Part shown: positions 1 to 8,928 of the stretch, one piece after another
Position numbering within the stretch: the stretch's first letter is position 1
Layout: the number at the start of each line of letters is the position of its first letter
NCBI GenBank assembly: GCA_032718475.1
Contig: JAUCBJ010007216.1
Span: 1 to 25,949 of the forward strand
Source: Nemertoderma westbladi
Taxonomy: Eukaryota; Xenacoelomorpha; Nemertodermatida; Nemertodermatidae
Length of the DNA stretch: 25,949 bases
Reading direction: 5' to 3'
Notes under the pieces: generated by a model
Seen by the model: only the letters and a program-made list of their open reading frames with translations
Database searches by the model: none
Told to the model about the DNA's origin: nothing
Program-made: the position numbers and the translations under genes

Positions 1-2401
1 CTGCGAATTTCGCAATCTCGCTAACTAAATCCAACTGTCCGCGTCCCTGTTCGGCGGCGTCGTCCAGTCGCTCCCTTCCGCGCGTTGTTCGTCGGTAGGA
101 ATTATTAACGGGATCATCTTCTCGATGTGTCGGAGTCCGTCTAGTCTCCTGTTCTCTCCTCGGTGGTCGATGTTGTCTAGGTTGTTCCAACTCCACGCTG
201 GTTCGTGATCGATCCGACAGTTGCGCTTCGAGTCGCTCTTCTATCTGAGCTAGTCGGTCCGCTACAGGTCGCATTATTTCGGCGAGTCTGTTGGTGCTGA
301 TCGCTTCCGCTGGTTGCAACGTGGGTTTCTGTTGGGGTGTTTCTCGAGGTGGATTGTCGATGTAGGGATTCGTCGATCTCTCCTCCCGTTTGTAATCCGC
401 TGCCGCTGCCGCTCCAGTACGGAATATTTCCCGTTCCGTCGACTCCGAGTCGCTAGATGAGTCGCTGTCGTCCGGATAAGGTGGTTGGCGGGTTCGCGTC
501 CGGCGTATTATCCTTGGTCGAGTTCGTTGTGATCTGGGATCTACGGCTCTCCGTTGTTCGGCAGGCTCGCAAGCCTTCCACGAAGTCGTAGGTCTCGTTA
601 AACATTGGGTGAGAGGTCTAGTAAAAACATCGGAGTTAAGCTCTACTGTAGGTTTATAAATGACTGGGTTCGCGCAGCACGTCACAGGTTTAACTTGTAA
701 TGGTTTACTCACCTGTTTTACTGTCATAAACGCAGGTTCGTCTCTCTCTACAAGTAAACTACGGCTTACAGTAGGTGGACTACTTATCTTACCTGCTAAA
801 ATTGGCGATGAAGTCGCCCTAGGTTGCAGTATTTCCGTCACAACAAACCTGTTGCCTTGCGTCGAACGCACAGGCGTTATTTCCTTAGGTTTCGTAACAA
901 AGACCGGTTTTATCGGAGTCGTGGGTTTGAGCATAGGAATAACTTGGGGAAAACGTTTACAGTAATCCTCGACGAACTCCTCTCCTCGATCTATCGCTCC
1001 CACGCTTCCTTCCTCGATCCGCTTCTGTATTCCGCGATATCGAGCTTCCATACGATCCAGGGCAGACAAGTCGTGTCCAGTTCGCGATCTTATAGATCTA
1101 TCTCTCGCGTCGAGTTCGAGGTCCTCTTGCGCGTTCGCCGCCTCGCGCGATCTGCGATTTAGTTCGAACTGGAGCTGCATCTCTCTTTCGCGTCGATCTG
1201 CATCCTGTTGTTGTGCCGCTAACTCCGCTTCCTGTATAGCTAATCGAGCGTTTATTTGCCGCGCCTCCAACTTGGCCCGAGCGTCGGATGCTGCCTTTTT
1301 CCGTGCTAACTCGTCAGCTGCCGCCTGTCGTGCTAACACGTCAGCTGCCGCCTGTCGTGCTAACTCGTCGGCTGCCGCTTCTCGCGCTAAGTCCTCCTCC
1401 AGTCTCCGCATCTCTGATGCTTCGAACTCAGCCTGCGCTTGAAGTTTCGCAAGTTTCGCTACGTCTTCTCTACGCTGTCTTTCTCCTTCCATCGCAATCT
1501 GCGCCAATTGTCGTTGAGTTTCTTCCTCGGCGACTTGTTGTCGGCGTGCGACCTCCTGTTGTTGTCGAATAATTCCAGACGCTGTTCTACTAACGTCGCC
1601 AACGTCGCCAACGTCGCTCCGTACGCTAACGAACGATCTATCCAGTGATGGATGTTGGTAGGCTCGCGAGCCTTCCGTAGTGAGAACTTCCGTCGCCCCT
1701 CGCGGTTCGACTTCCGGTTCGTCGATCGGTACGCCGCATCTACGAAGAAAATTGGTAAGTGTTTCCAACCTTCCGTCCAGGCAGTAGAGTTCTTCTTCCT
1801 CTTCGGGTTGTAACAACGCGTCCGAAACTGACTCACCTAGCAGTTGGTCAAACTGCTCCTGTTGAGCCAATCTTATCACCGACTTAAACTGGATAAGGCT
1901 TTCTCTCGCACTTACCAATTTATCTACTATCTTTACCTGAGTAAAGTTGTCGCCACGCAACTCTGCAAGTTCGTGCAAACCTTTAAGTTTATCTACGGAG
2001 GCATGTACCCTACTTTCTATCCTTACCTGTAAGGTGTAGAACTCGTATCTCGACATCGGGGCGGTTAACTCGCGTAAAACGCGAAAACCTTCTCCGAGGT
2101 TCCGAGTAATCTGGGCCATGTGTCCTCCTATACTTCTAATAACGTTCTCCTGGCTTCCAGTCGAACTTACCATGTCCGGTTCCCGTGATCTAGTCTGCGG
2201 GACGGTAAGGAAATCTTCAATTCTGCCGTCGCCACGCGTTGCGGTTTCCGAAATTTCCGTTCGGGTTACCGGCGACGCAAGCGGTGTGACATCGGTGGAA
2301 TCTCGGGTTCTCCTTCTCGGTTCGTCTACTGTTGATCTGTCCGGGTCGCACGAGTCATAGTCGGTAGGTGGGTATCTCGTCGAATGGGGTGTGTCACTCA
2401 T
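1..2401 (-). CDS. gag: BEL/Pao-type gag polyprotein, N-terminal 800 codons (runs off left edge)
   Basis: Translating the minus strand from the ATG at 2401 gives 800 codons with no stop down to base 1. Visible parts: a Ser/Thr/Asp-rich N-terminus (1-90); a probable helical domain (95-220); a GDVGDVGDV repeat (about 264-272); a long Gln/Arg/Glu/Ala coiled coil (280-430) with the 9-residue repeat RQAAADELA; a Pro/Val/Lys linker (485-600); an Arg-rich patch (623-639); an acidic serine run (644-658); and a short coil (706-730). The last residues, SEIAKFA, resemble GEIVKFNG at the start of the DUF1759-like region of the plus-strand BEL element, which shares this order of parts. The capsid, protease and pol should therefore lie beyond the edge. 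The assignment rests on this architecture and the short match; an unrelated coiled-coil protein is possible. The lack of stops suggests a young copy. Confidence 0.7.
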   Translation of the reverse strand, partial: MSDTPHSTRYPPTDYDSCDPDRSTVDEPRRRTRDSTDVTPLASPVTRTEISETATRGDGRIEDFLTVPQTRSREPDMVSSTGSQENVIRSIGGHMAQITRNLGEGFRVLRELTAPMSRYEFYTLQVRIESRVHASVDKLKGLHELAELRGDNFTQVKIVDKLVSARESLIQFKSVIRLAQQEQFDQLLGESVSDALLQPEEEEELYCLDGRLETLTNFLRRCGVPIDEPEVEPRGATEVLTTEGSRAYQHPSLDRSFVSVRSDVGDVGDVSRTASGIIRQQQEVARRQQVAEEETQRQLAQIAMEGERQRREDVAKLAKLQAQAEFEASEMRRLEEDLAREAAADELARQAAADVLARQAAADELARKKAASDARAKLEARQINARLAIQEAELAAQQQDADRREREMQLQFELNRRSREAANAQEDLELDARDRSIRSRTGHDLSALDRMEARYRGIQKRIEEGSVGAIDRGEEFVEDYCKRFPQVIPMLKPTTPIKPVFVTKPKEITPVRSTQGNRFVVTEILQPRATSSPILAGKISSPPTVSRSLLVERDEPAFMTVKQVSKPLQVKPVTCCANPVIYKPTVELNSDVFTRPLTQCLTRPTTSWKACEPAEQRRAVDPRSQRTRPRIIRRTRTRQPPYPDDSDSSSDSESTEREIFRTGAAAAADYKREERSTNPYIDNPPRETPQQKPTLQPAEAISTNRLAEIMRPVADRLAQIEERLEAQLSDRSRTSVELEQPRQHRPPRREQETRRTPTHREDDPVNNSYRRTTRGRERLDDAAEQGRGQLDLVSEIAKFA
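1302..1382 (-). repeat. 27-bp coding minisatellite, three units
   Basis: Three consecutive 27-bp units begin at 1302, 1329 and 1356. Each starts with CGTGCTAAC on the plus strand and encodes nine residues of coiled coil on the minus strand. The unit length keeps the reading frame, so unit gain or loss would only lengthen the coil. Confidence 0.85.
1592..1618 (-). repeat. 9-bp coding tandem repeat, three units
   Basis: AACGTCGCC occurs twice, followed by AACGTCGCT, in direct succession. On the minus strand this encodes a Gly-Asp-Val tripeptide repeat just before the gag coiled coil. Confidence 0.85.
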
Positions 2402-2429
2402 GTCTTATTATATACGTCAAGTACGGGTA

Positions 2430-2545
2430 ATAAAATGTCAAAGTGTCTGAATGTTGAAGTGTCAAACTTACCTAACCGGTACAAATAAATCAACAAGTCA
2501 GAATGTCGAAATGTCAAAATGTCGAAATGTACAAATGTCAAACTG
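2430..2545. repeat. Short tandem repeats of AATGTCRAA type
   Basis: Just upstream of the left gag start, a ~9-10 bp motif (AATGTCAAA, AATGTCGAA and variants) recurs in two clusters, about 2434-2465 and 2500-2545. The clusters are separated by the first copy of a CTAACCGGTACAAATAAA block. This would lie in the leader RNA of the left element. No coding capacity is seen. Confidence 0.7.
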
Positions 2546-2604
2546 ACCTTGATATATATATATATCATATATATACCCTAACCGGTACAAATAAACTAAC
2601 AAGG
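2463..2604. repeat. Direct duplication of a leader block, second copy interrupted by TA repeats
   Basis: A block with CAAACT followed by CTAACCGGTACAAATAAA and then AACAAG occurs at about 2463-2497 and again at 2540-2602. In the second copy a (TA)n stretch (2551-2575) separates the two parts. A minus-strand splice-donor-like TAG|GTAAGT lies at 2474-2466 in the first copy. Confidence 0.6.
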
Positions 2605-4457
2605 TATATAATAAAATAAGTAGTAATCTAGCCTACCGGCTAAATTTGTACGAATAAGTGAGATAACGGTATACGTTAACAAAATATAGATCAACAAGTA
2701 TAAACAATAGGCCAAACAGCAACGTCTAACGGGAAAATAAGTACCAACAACACTACTAATAGACAGTGAAACCCACAAATTTTGAGTACTACTGTGCTTT
2801 CTTAAGTTTGAACGACGCGAGTCGTAAAACTTACGTTCCTTTGATCTTCCAGTCGTACAAATTCCCAAATACAAACCGGACGTGGGTCTTTCCGTTTTTC
2901 GGCGGCGCGGACGAATTTATTGTCTCCCAAACTTTGCGAAAAGCGGTCTAATCCTCGAAGCGGTCCAGAAATGAGTCCTTGAGTCCTGAAAAGGTCGAAG
3001 GTGAGAGTTTTACTTCTACGCTTACGAAAATCTTCCTAGGTACCGATACAAATTGGTCTTTAAACCCTATGTACCTTTTCAAGTACCGAAAAGTAACACC
3101 GCACACACACGGCGTAAAACAAAGTGCTACAAACTAACTGTTAGCTAGTCAAATATTAAATACGAAAGTACTAGCTACCCTAAAAGCCTACTGAAGCAGG
3201 GGACGTTCTAAATTACTAAATTTACTAACCTTAATTTTTAAATATCTCCTACTTTCAATAGCTAACAATCGAAATAATACTATACGCTACGATAGAAGTA
3301 CTATACACTAATTTCAGAATTTGTATAATATACTTCCTACTGTAAGGGTCCAGTAGTATACCGCTTACCAGATCCTAGTAACGATGTATCTTACTATGAG
3401 ACTCTAGTAATGTATACGGGCTTGTACAGTATCTGACAACAAATCCCAGTCCAGGATATCTAAACAAACAGATACAATACACAAACGACTACTGGCGAGG
3501 AACAGAGCCTTGTATCTATTCTATGTACGTGAGCGGGTCTAATGCCTACGTACTAGACAGAAGGATACCTGTCCTCTAACCGGTGAGGCAGATGTACAGT
3601 TACAGTAACAGACCAAACTCACGGGAAAACAATCCCCGCGCAGCGAATCCTAACTATCACTGACAGTCCTAAATACAGTAACTTGCCGCGGTGTGATTTA
3701 TATGGTTTATATACGAGCTAGTGGGTTAACAGACCTAGCGTAACAACACTGACAGTCCTAAATCAGTCGAAAAGGGGTCGTACCTAAATGTAACGATAAC
3801 TGATCCCCCTGTACGAAATCAGTCTAAAGGGTCAAGCCTAAATGTAACAATACCGTTGTCCAGACAAACAACAGTTTAATAACGAAAATGAAATACTCCT
3901 TATTTTGCCGCAACTAAATCAGATCCTAATTTTACAAATACAGATAATTTCCACCTAAAGTAATGTATAGTACGCTATAGCTAGTAGAACTTTAAGGGCA
4001 ATATGTTTTAGGGCGTGTGTGTGTGGGTGTGTTACAAATAAAACAATTTCGTGTAATTCCTTTACTAGGTTTTAGTGATTTTCTGACTAAATGATACCGT
4101 GCGCTAGCTACTAAAATAAGCTAGTCGCGTTTGTAGAACTTTATACTCACGAATGACGTCAAAGCTCTCTCCTTCCTATCCACAACCCAATGGGCAACCA
4201 CAGTGTTAGTAACTACACCCGTGATCGGCACTAATACCAGATTCTGGTTGTAAGATAAGAATAGGGGTTAATCGCTACCGTACGTTAGCTGATCTGGTAT
4301 ACTAATTTAATTCTAGAACTTTGTTGCTGCGGTAGTTAGCAGCAATACCTATCAGTACGTGGCAAGGCGCGGTAGGATATTAATAAACCTCCCTAGGCCA
4401 AGCAGTGTGCCGGTAGCAGAAATACTCCTTGCCTGATCAAATAGCTAACTCCAGACA
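2605..4457. other. Non-coding AT-rich stretch with degenerate duplications
   Basis: No supported gene. Repeated words include ACTGACAGTCCTAAAT at 3659 and 3748, and a ~40 bp block starting AAATCAGTC at 3760 and 3817. A loose block from TACCGT to TAGAACTTT recurs at 4095 and 4276, with a weaker relative near 3970. The stretch could be leader or intron of the left element, or older inserted DNA; the sequence does not decide. Confidence 0.5.
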
Positions 4458-4474
4458 GGGGGGGGGGGGGGGGG
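4458..4474 (+). repeat. G17 homopolymer
   Basis: An uninterrupted run of 17 G on the plus strand. A second run of 11 G lies at 4648-4658. Such runs can form G-quadruplexes and are prone to length error in sequencing. Confidence 0.9.
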
Positions 4475-4647
4475 TACTAATGTACATTCTACAAAGCGAA
4501 CCGGTACCAAACAGTCAGTGCTACGAATCACTAAAATATGGAACATATGCTGTCCGTACCTAATATGTACTCGCGTACTGACGAATGGCAATAGTTCGCA
4601 CCTGTAGGAAGTACAGGTTAACCCAGGGATTCGTAGGACTTGACAAA

Positions 4648-4658
4648 GGGGGGGGGGG
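4648..4658 (+). repeat. G11 homopolymer
   Basis: An uninterrupted run of 11 G, 174 bp after the end of the G17 run. No coding or polypurine-tract role is evident. Confidence 0.9.
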
Positions 4659-5070
4659 TTGTCTGGATATAATTATTTGATCCTAAATTTGCGGCGTCCA
4701 GTACGGTGTCATGCTTACCCTGATCTATAGGTCTTACGGCGGGCAAGGGCGTCGAACAAAGTCTTACCTTCTCACAAAGCGGGCGCTGCATAGCAAGTGG
4801 AGTATTTCGAAGGGGCAAAGGGGGTGCGCGGTCAATCCAATGTGGGCGCTAGCGTGTTGTGGACATCCCTTCCCTGCGTTGCTTACGGCCTAACGATCTA
4901 GGCTGCCATCTCCCTGATGTTCGGCTGTCCCGAAGTTGGACCAAAAGAAAACATGTCAGGAATTTGCAGTATATTTACAGTTTTACAAAAGGATTTATCA
5001 AATAAAGTTTCAACAAGAAACCGAAATAAACTAATAACAATTTAGGAATCGAAGGGGTAGTAATAACGAC
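4659..5070 (-). other. Possible transcribed leader with splice-donor-like sites
   Basis: Read on the minus strand, this lies downstream of the TATA box at 5108-5101. It holds AAG|GTAAGA with the GT at 4767-4766 and AGG|GTAAGC with the GT at 4718-4717, both close to the 5' splice consensus. TGGTCCAACTTCGG around 4940 could be a primer binding site, with a CA end a few bases upstream. No open frame of note is present. These are inferences from short motifs. Confidence 0.3.
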
Positions 5071-5345
5071 AGTAAGAGAGATAACCGAAGGCAAACCGGC
5101 CTTTTATACTAGAAATTGCACATGGAAACTAAACAGAATTTTCCACAGCTTCACATTTGAGCATTAAAGTGCTTCGTGCCCTATGATTGGCCCAGCTCAT
5201 CGTTCAACGCAGTCCGGCCCTTACACTAATCTGGGACATGGAATCCTAACAGAATTTTCCACTGCCTCACATTTGAGCAATAAGATAATTTATGCCCTAT
5301 GATTGGCCTGGCTCATCATTCGCTACGCTGTACGCTTCTCATTGG
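5070..5345 (-). promoter_or_regulatory. Candidate minus-strand RNA polymerase II promoter (TATA plus CCAAT boxes)
   Basis: On the minus strand, TATAAAAG (5108-5101) follows CCAAT boxes at 5345-5341, 5306-5302 and 5190-5186. The last two sit inside near-identical duplicated modules. This arrangement resembles the U3 part of an LTR or a free-standing promoter. Transcription would run left, towards the gag start at 2401, about 2.7 kb away. The motif order is seen directly; promoter activity is inferred. Confidence 0.45.
5121..5330. repeat. Two tandem ~116-bp modules
   Basis: Units start at 5121 and 5237, both with CATGGAA. They share CAGAATTTTCCAC, TCACATTTGAGCA, CCCTATGATTGGCC and GCTCATC in the same order, with scattered differences. 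Each carries one CCAAT box read on the minus strand. Divergence between units suggests an old duplication. Confidence 0.85.
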
Positions 5346-5394
5346 CCTACCAATTAGCACCACACGAAAATAAATGGCCCCAAAATACAAATTT

Positions 5395-5470
5395 CCCGAC
5401 TGGGATTCGAACTCGTAACCTATGTAATGTAACCAACGCCTTAACCATCTGACCACTACGCCACGAGAGT
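5395..5470 (-). repeat. tRNA-derived sequence (SINE head or tRNA pseudogene) with A and B boxes
   Basis: The minus strand shows an A box, TGGCGTAGTGG (5463-5453), and a B box, GTTCGAATC (5412-5404). Spacing is normal for an internal RNA polymerase III promoter. The middle part (GATGGTTAAGGCGTTGG) resembles the D-arm of class II or Thr/Ser-like tRNAs. The acceptor and T stems pair poorly, so it is not a working tRNA. A SINE head or old tRNA-derived piece is most likely, with the duplicated modules downstream as possible body. Confidence 0.55.
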
Positions 5471-6277
5471 ACCTAAGGGTTTTATGTGTACAAATATGAA
5501 TAGGCATATTACATTACTGTAACTCAATCAAAATACGTCGGATTTTCGAAAGTTTTTACGTTAAAGTTAAACTACAAATGCTATCTTATAGTGAAATAAT
5601 TCATCACATTGGTTCCTCCAAGCTTGACACTAGAACAAAATCGCCTCCGCTTTGCAGGACATTGATTTCGCCTTGCATAATCTTGTACTTTGGCAGCCTA
5701 AACGTAACTAAAGCGGCACAATTATTGAGTGAATTTAATCCTGCCCATTATTGGTCAACATAGTCTCTGCGGGGGTGTAGAGCTGCTAGCTGGCTGGGAG
5801 ATGTTGGTGTAGCCTTACCAGAGGCGAATTGTACTGTAAGGCAGCCAGTAGTATTGCTATAGCAACCCAGACTAACTCCAACCATACATTGCCTGTATTT
5901 CAATTCCTATTGACTCTATACTATAAATGTTGTATTACTTACTATCTCAGGTGACAGAAGATATAATGACTGTTGTAGGCTTATATCTGAAATAGTTTAT
6001 TCCGCAATATATTTGTCTGTCTGGTTATTTTTTAATTGAATTTTTGTAAAGTAGTAAAATTAATGTTCTTAAAAATAGTATTATTATTTTATATGTAACC
6101 TAGGAAATTAGCTACATTTTTTCGCTGCAGCTTTAAGAGTGTACATTGATTTAATATTATTTCAATACCCATATTACTACATCGGCATACGATGCGTTGG
6201 CGTTGTATCACACATCTCCACATAGATGTATCAGCAGTTAATCGCACAGTTTCGAAACTTCGCATAGTTATAACTGT
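5471..6277. other. Non-coding stretch, nothing recognised
   Basis: AT-rich sequence with many stops in all frames. The longest open stretch (5578-5763, plus) has no recognisable motif. No RNA gene or mobile element end was identified. Confidence 0.5.
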
Positions 6278-6550
6278 ATAAAGATCGTCAGTCTTGGTTT
6301 AAGAAAAATATTTTAATGCAAAACAGGACGAGCGAAGAGCGCAACGAGGCATATAATGAAGACGAATACTGTGTAGACTATATTCCTAATAACCATATCT
6401 GGCTTCGCCTATTGAAGGCATCAGTAGTTATAAAGATCGTCCGTCAGTCTGCGTTTAGGAAATATGTTTAAATACAAAACAGGACGAGCACAACGACGTT
6501 TATAATAATGAAGACGTGTACTGCCTACTGCGTTGAAGGCATCGGTAGTT
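6278..6550. repeat. Direct duplication, units of about 152 and 121 bp
   Basis: Units start at 6278 and 6430 with ATAAAGATCGTC. They share AAAACAGGACGAGC, AATGAAGACG and TTGAAGGCATC in order. The second unit is shorter by internal deletions. A third start (ATAAATTACTGG) follows at 6551 and then decays. Confidence 0.85.
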
Positions 6551-6563
6551 ATAAATTACTGGT

Positions 6564-6585
6564 GGGTGGGAAGGGTGGGGGGGGG
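6564..6585 (+). other. Predicted G-quadruplex motif
   Basis: Four G-tracts with very short loops: GGG-T-GGG-AA-GGG-T followed by nine G. Loops of 1, 2 and 1 bases favour a stable parallel quadruplex. It lies directly after the duplicated block. Confidence 0.7.
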
Positions 6586-7610
6586 TGCAGATTAACAGGG
6601 GTGAACACGTACTGTCCCCCTGTCTTTGATTGATTGGTGGTGTGGGTAAATTTCTCAAAACCTGATTTTGTGATACAGTCGCTCAATTTTAATCTGTATC
6701 TGATAACTGAGCCTCGTCCTGCGCGATGGCCCCACGAACGTGTTTAGTTTACTTACTGCTGACCTACATAGTTCTTTGTAATAGTCTTGGCTATGATTCT
6801 TCCCCGGGCTCCTTCCAGCCAGCTTGCTGGCTTTCTAGTATAATATTTAGAAGGGCAGGTGGGGCTCTTCGGGCACTCAATAAGTTTGTTTAAACTTTAA
6901 TTAGACATTTTTAAATGAAAACTTATTCAAAATATTTACCTATGTAAAAAAAAAAACCTTACCTGTAGGTATGCAAGGGCCAAACTGGGCCAAACAAAAA
7001 GCAACTGGACGTAGACGTTGCATGGAATCAGTGATCAGCTGATTGGTGGGTTTCACCCCGCAGCTGATGGAATTCTCAAGAGGGCAAGCCAGGAAATGTC
7101 GCAATAGAGAAATCCCAAATGGGGAAAGAGAGGGGGGCACTGAAAGAATGAGAGATGTAGGTTTTCTATCCAACCACTGGGAAGCAGTACCAGAAACTTG
7201 CGCCAATCACGTGTCTGCTTATTGGTGACTGGGTTGCGTGTGATTGCTTATATTAAAATTTTGTTGTTTAACACAGTTTTCCTTGCATGTACCTGTAAGG
7301 TTTTTTACTTTACGTGCGTGTATATAAAATAAATAAATATTATATTGATTAAAGTTCCCTTACGTTTAGTTGTTATTTCTATTCATACCAGTAAAGTATA
7401 GTTCTAATAATAATTCGTTTGTATAACTTCCTATTGTGGTTAATGGTTTATGGCGACTAAGGGGCTTGAACCACGACTAGTTTACCGTATAACTATTTCA
7501 CGCTTCCTTCCTCGCGTCTTCAAGGGTTAGGTATATTATTAAACAATATATTATATAGTTACTATATACTGTCGCTACACAGTATCAGTACGCTTCTCTG
7601 GCTACCCAAC
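6586..7610. other. Non-coding stretch with a CCAAT/E-box cluster
   Basis: No gene is supported. An inverted repeat (AGCCAGC-TT-GCTGGCT) lies at 6817-6832. Around 7202-7226, GCCAATCACGTG is followed by an inverted CCAAT (ATTGG), giving two opposed CCAAT boxes around a CACGTG E-box. This could be an old regulatory piece, but nothing downstream looks like a gene. Confidence 0.35.
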
Positions 7611-8150
7611 CAACTACTCCATAATCTGGACCCCTCCCTCCTTCAAGCTACGAATCCATTCCCCATACCATATTGCATGACACTTGCTCGGATTTGGTTT
7701 TACCTTCACTCCATACCATGGTACAGCGCCATCTGATGTTCTAGAGGTCAAGATTGATGTCGCTTCAGTGGCAACGAAAATTTCAATTAGATATCGAAAA
7801 TTTGTTAATCCGCCTATGGATGACCAATCAGCAACGCCCCCTCAAACATCTGGCCAACTGCATCGTGTCACTCAAGTTCCCGTAGCCTCAAACACTTCTG
7901 CTACTCCTAAGTACTGTCACGCAACTATCTCATACTCGTTCGCAACCAACGGCGGCCCGCAAAGAACTACTCCCAGCCGCGAATACGGATGCTTATGAAC
8001 CAACACCACCTATTGAGTTATTACAGGAGCTGAACAAAGCGAATCCACAGCCGGCTTCACAGACCCAACCCCGGGCAGACTGCAATTTCCACCCTGATTT
8101 ACCTTTTCAACACCCGTTCGTGAACAGCACTGAACTTAAATAATCACAGT
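7611..8150 (+). other. Pro/Thr/Gln-rich open fragments, possibly decayed coding sequence
   Basis: One plus-strand frame is open at 7684-7998 without an ATG. A second, ending with TAA near 8143, reads through residues such as PTPPIELLQELNKANPQP and continues to NSTELK. Composition here is less AT-rich than the flanks. Two short overlapping frames with no recognised domain could be a dead exon, a retroelement remnant or chance. No splice sites or start were convincing. Confidence 0.25.
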
Positions 8151-8650
8151 CTGCGATGTAAGGGTAATAACGTAAAGACACTACCCGCGCGATTTCGTGT
8201 TGAATGCCGATCGCTATTTACGTTCTATAATCACAACAGCTTTTATAATTCATTAGATGATTACAACATAATATTTATATTTTGAAGTTGTCTAGAAAAT
8301 TTCTCGTACACCACCGGGACTACGTTCACACTAATTTATTATCAGACAGAACAAAAAGCTTTTACTTGACTCGTACTGTCTCCTACGACTTGCTTAACGG
8401 GCCGCTAGGCCCGTCTCTAGTTGTGAGTATATAATATATTGTAACCTAATTATTAGCCAGTTGTGTGAGCATTTTAGATTGAATATAGCGAACTAGTTTG
8501 TACCGGTCAGTCAGTACCTAGCCATTAAGAATCAATTTGTACAGTTATTATTCACCATCAGCTCTATATTCAGTTACGTTAACAATTTCATCATTTATCA
8601 ACGAACAATATACATATTATAGTCTACAGAAACATCAAACTTCATCTCAT

Positions 8651-8719
8651 CTCATCAAACTCATCCACCAGAGTTCTTTTGAACTCTGGTGGATGATAAG
8701 TTTTGCCATTTACGATGAG
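8651..8719. other. Strong foldback hairpin
   Basis: A perfect 16-bp inverted repeat (8661-8676 with 8681-8696) encloses a TTTT loop. After a 3-base bulge, AAAC pairs with GTTT. After an internal loop, CTCATC (8651-8656) pairs with GATGAG (8714-8719). The fold is about 69 nt. It could be a small RNA hairpin or a remnant of a palindromic insertion; the 4-base loop is small for a microRNA precursor. Confidence 0.75.
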
Positions 8720-8794
8720 CGACTCACTGATGAGCATTTCGAGTTCGTGAAGACTGCATTCAACTCAGCTTCTAGGAATCTATATTGTAAAAGC

Positions 8795-8928
8795 TTTTGC
8801 GGATATAACCAGTCATTTTCTCCGCAATTAACTGTTTAGTTGTTTTAGCGGACATAACAAGCCATTTTCTCCGCAATGTACCCTGTAGGTGTTTTAGCGG
8901 ACATAACAAGCCATTTTATGCCGCAATA
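8795..8928 (+). repeat. Three tandem ~48-bp repeats, each with an inner inverted repeat
   Basis: Units start at 8795, 8843 and 8892. Each has GCGGA, then ATAAC, then CATTTT, then CCGCAAT. In the first unit TTGCGGA (8797-8803) pairs with TCCGCAA (8821-8827), and the later units keep most of this pairing. The arms are conserved while the sequence between units (8828-8842 and 8877-8891) differs more. Confidence 0.85.

Noticed and set aside
5395-5470. Functional tRNA gene on the minus strand
   Set aside because: A and B boxes are good, but the acceptor and T stems pair poorly and no convincing anticodon loop could be assigned.
7202-7226. CCAAT/E-box cluster as a gene promoter
   Set aside because: The motifs are real, but no TATA box, start or plausible gene follows on either strand.
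8727-8733. CTGATGA, the conserved core word of hammerhead ribozymes
   Set aside because: The second core element (GAAA closing stem II) and a cleavage triplet in a paired stem could not be placed around it.
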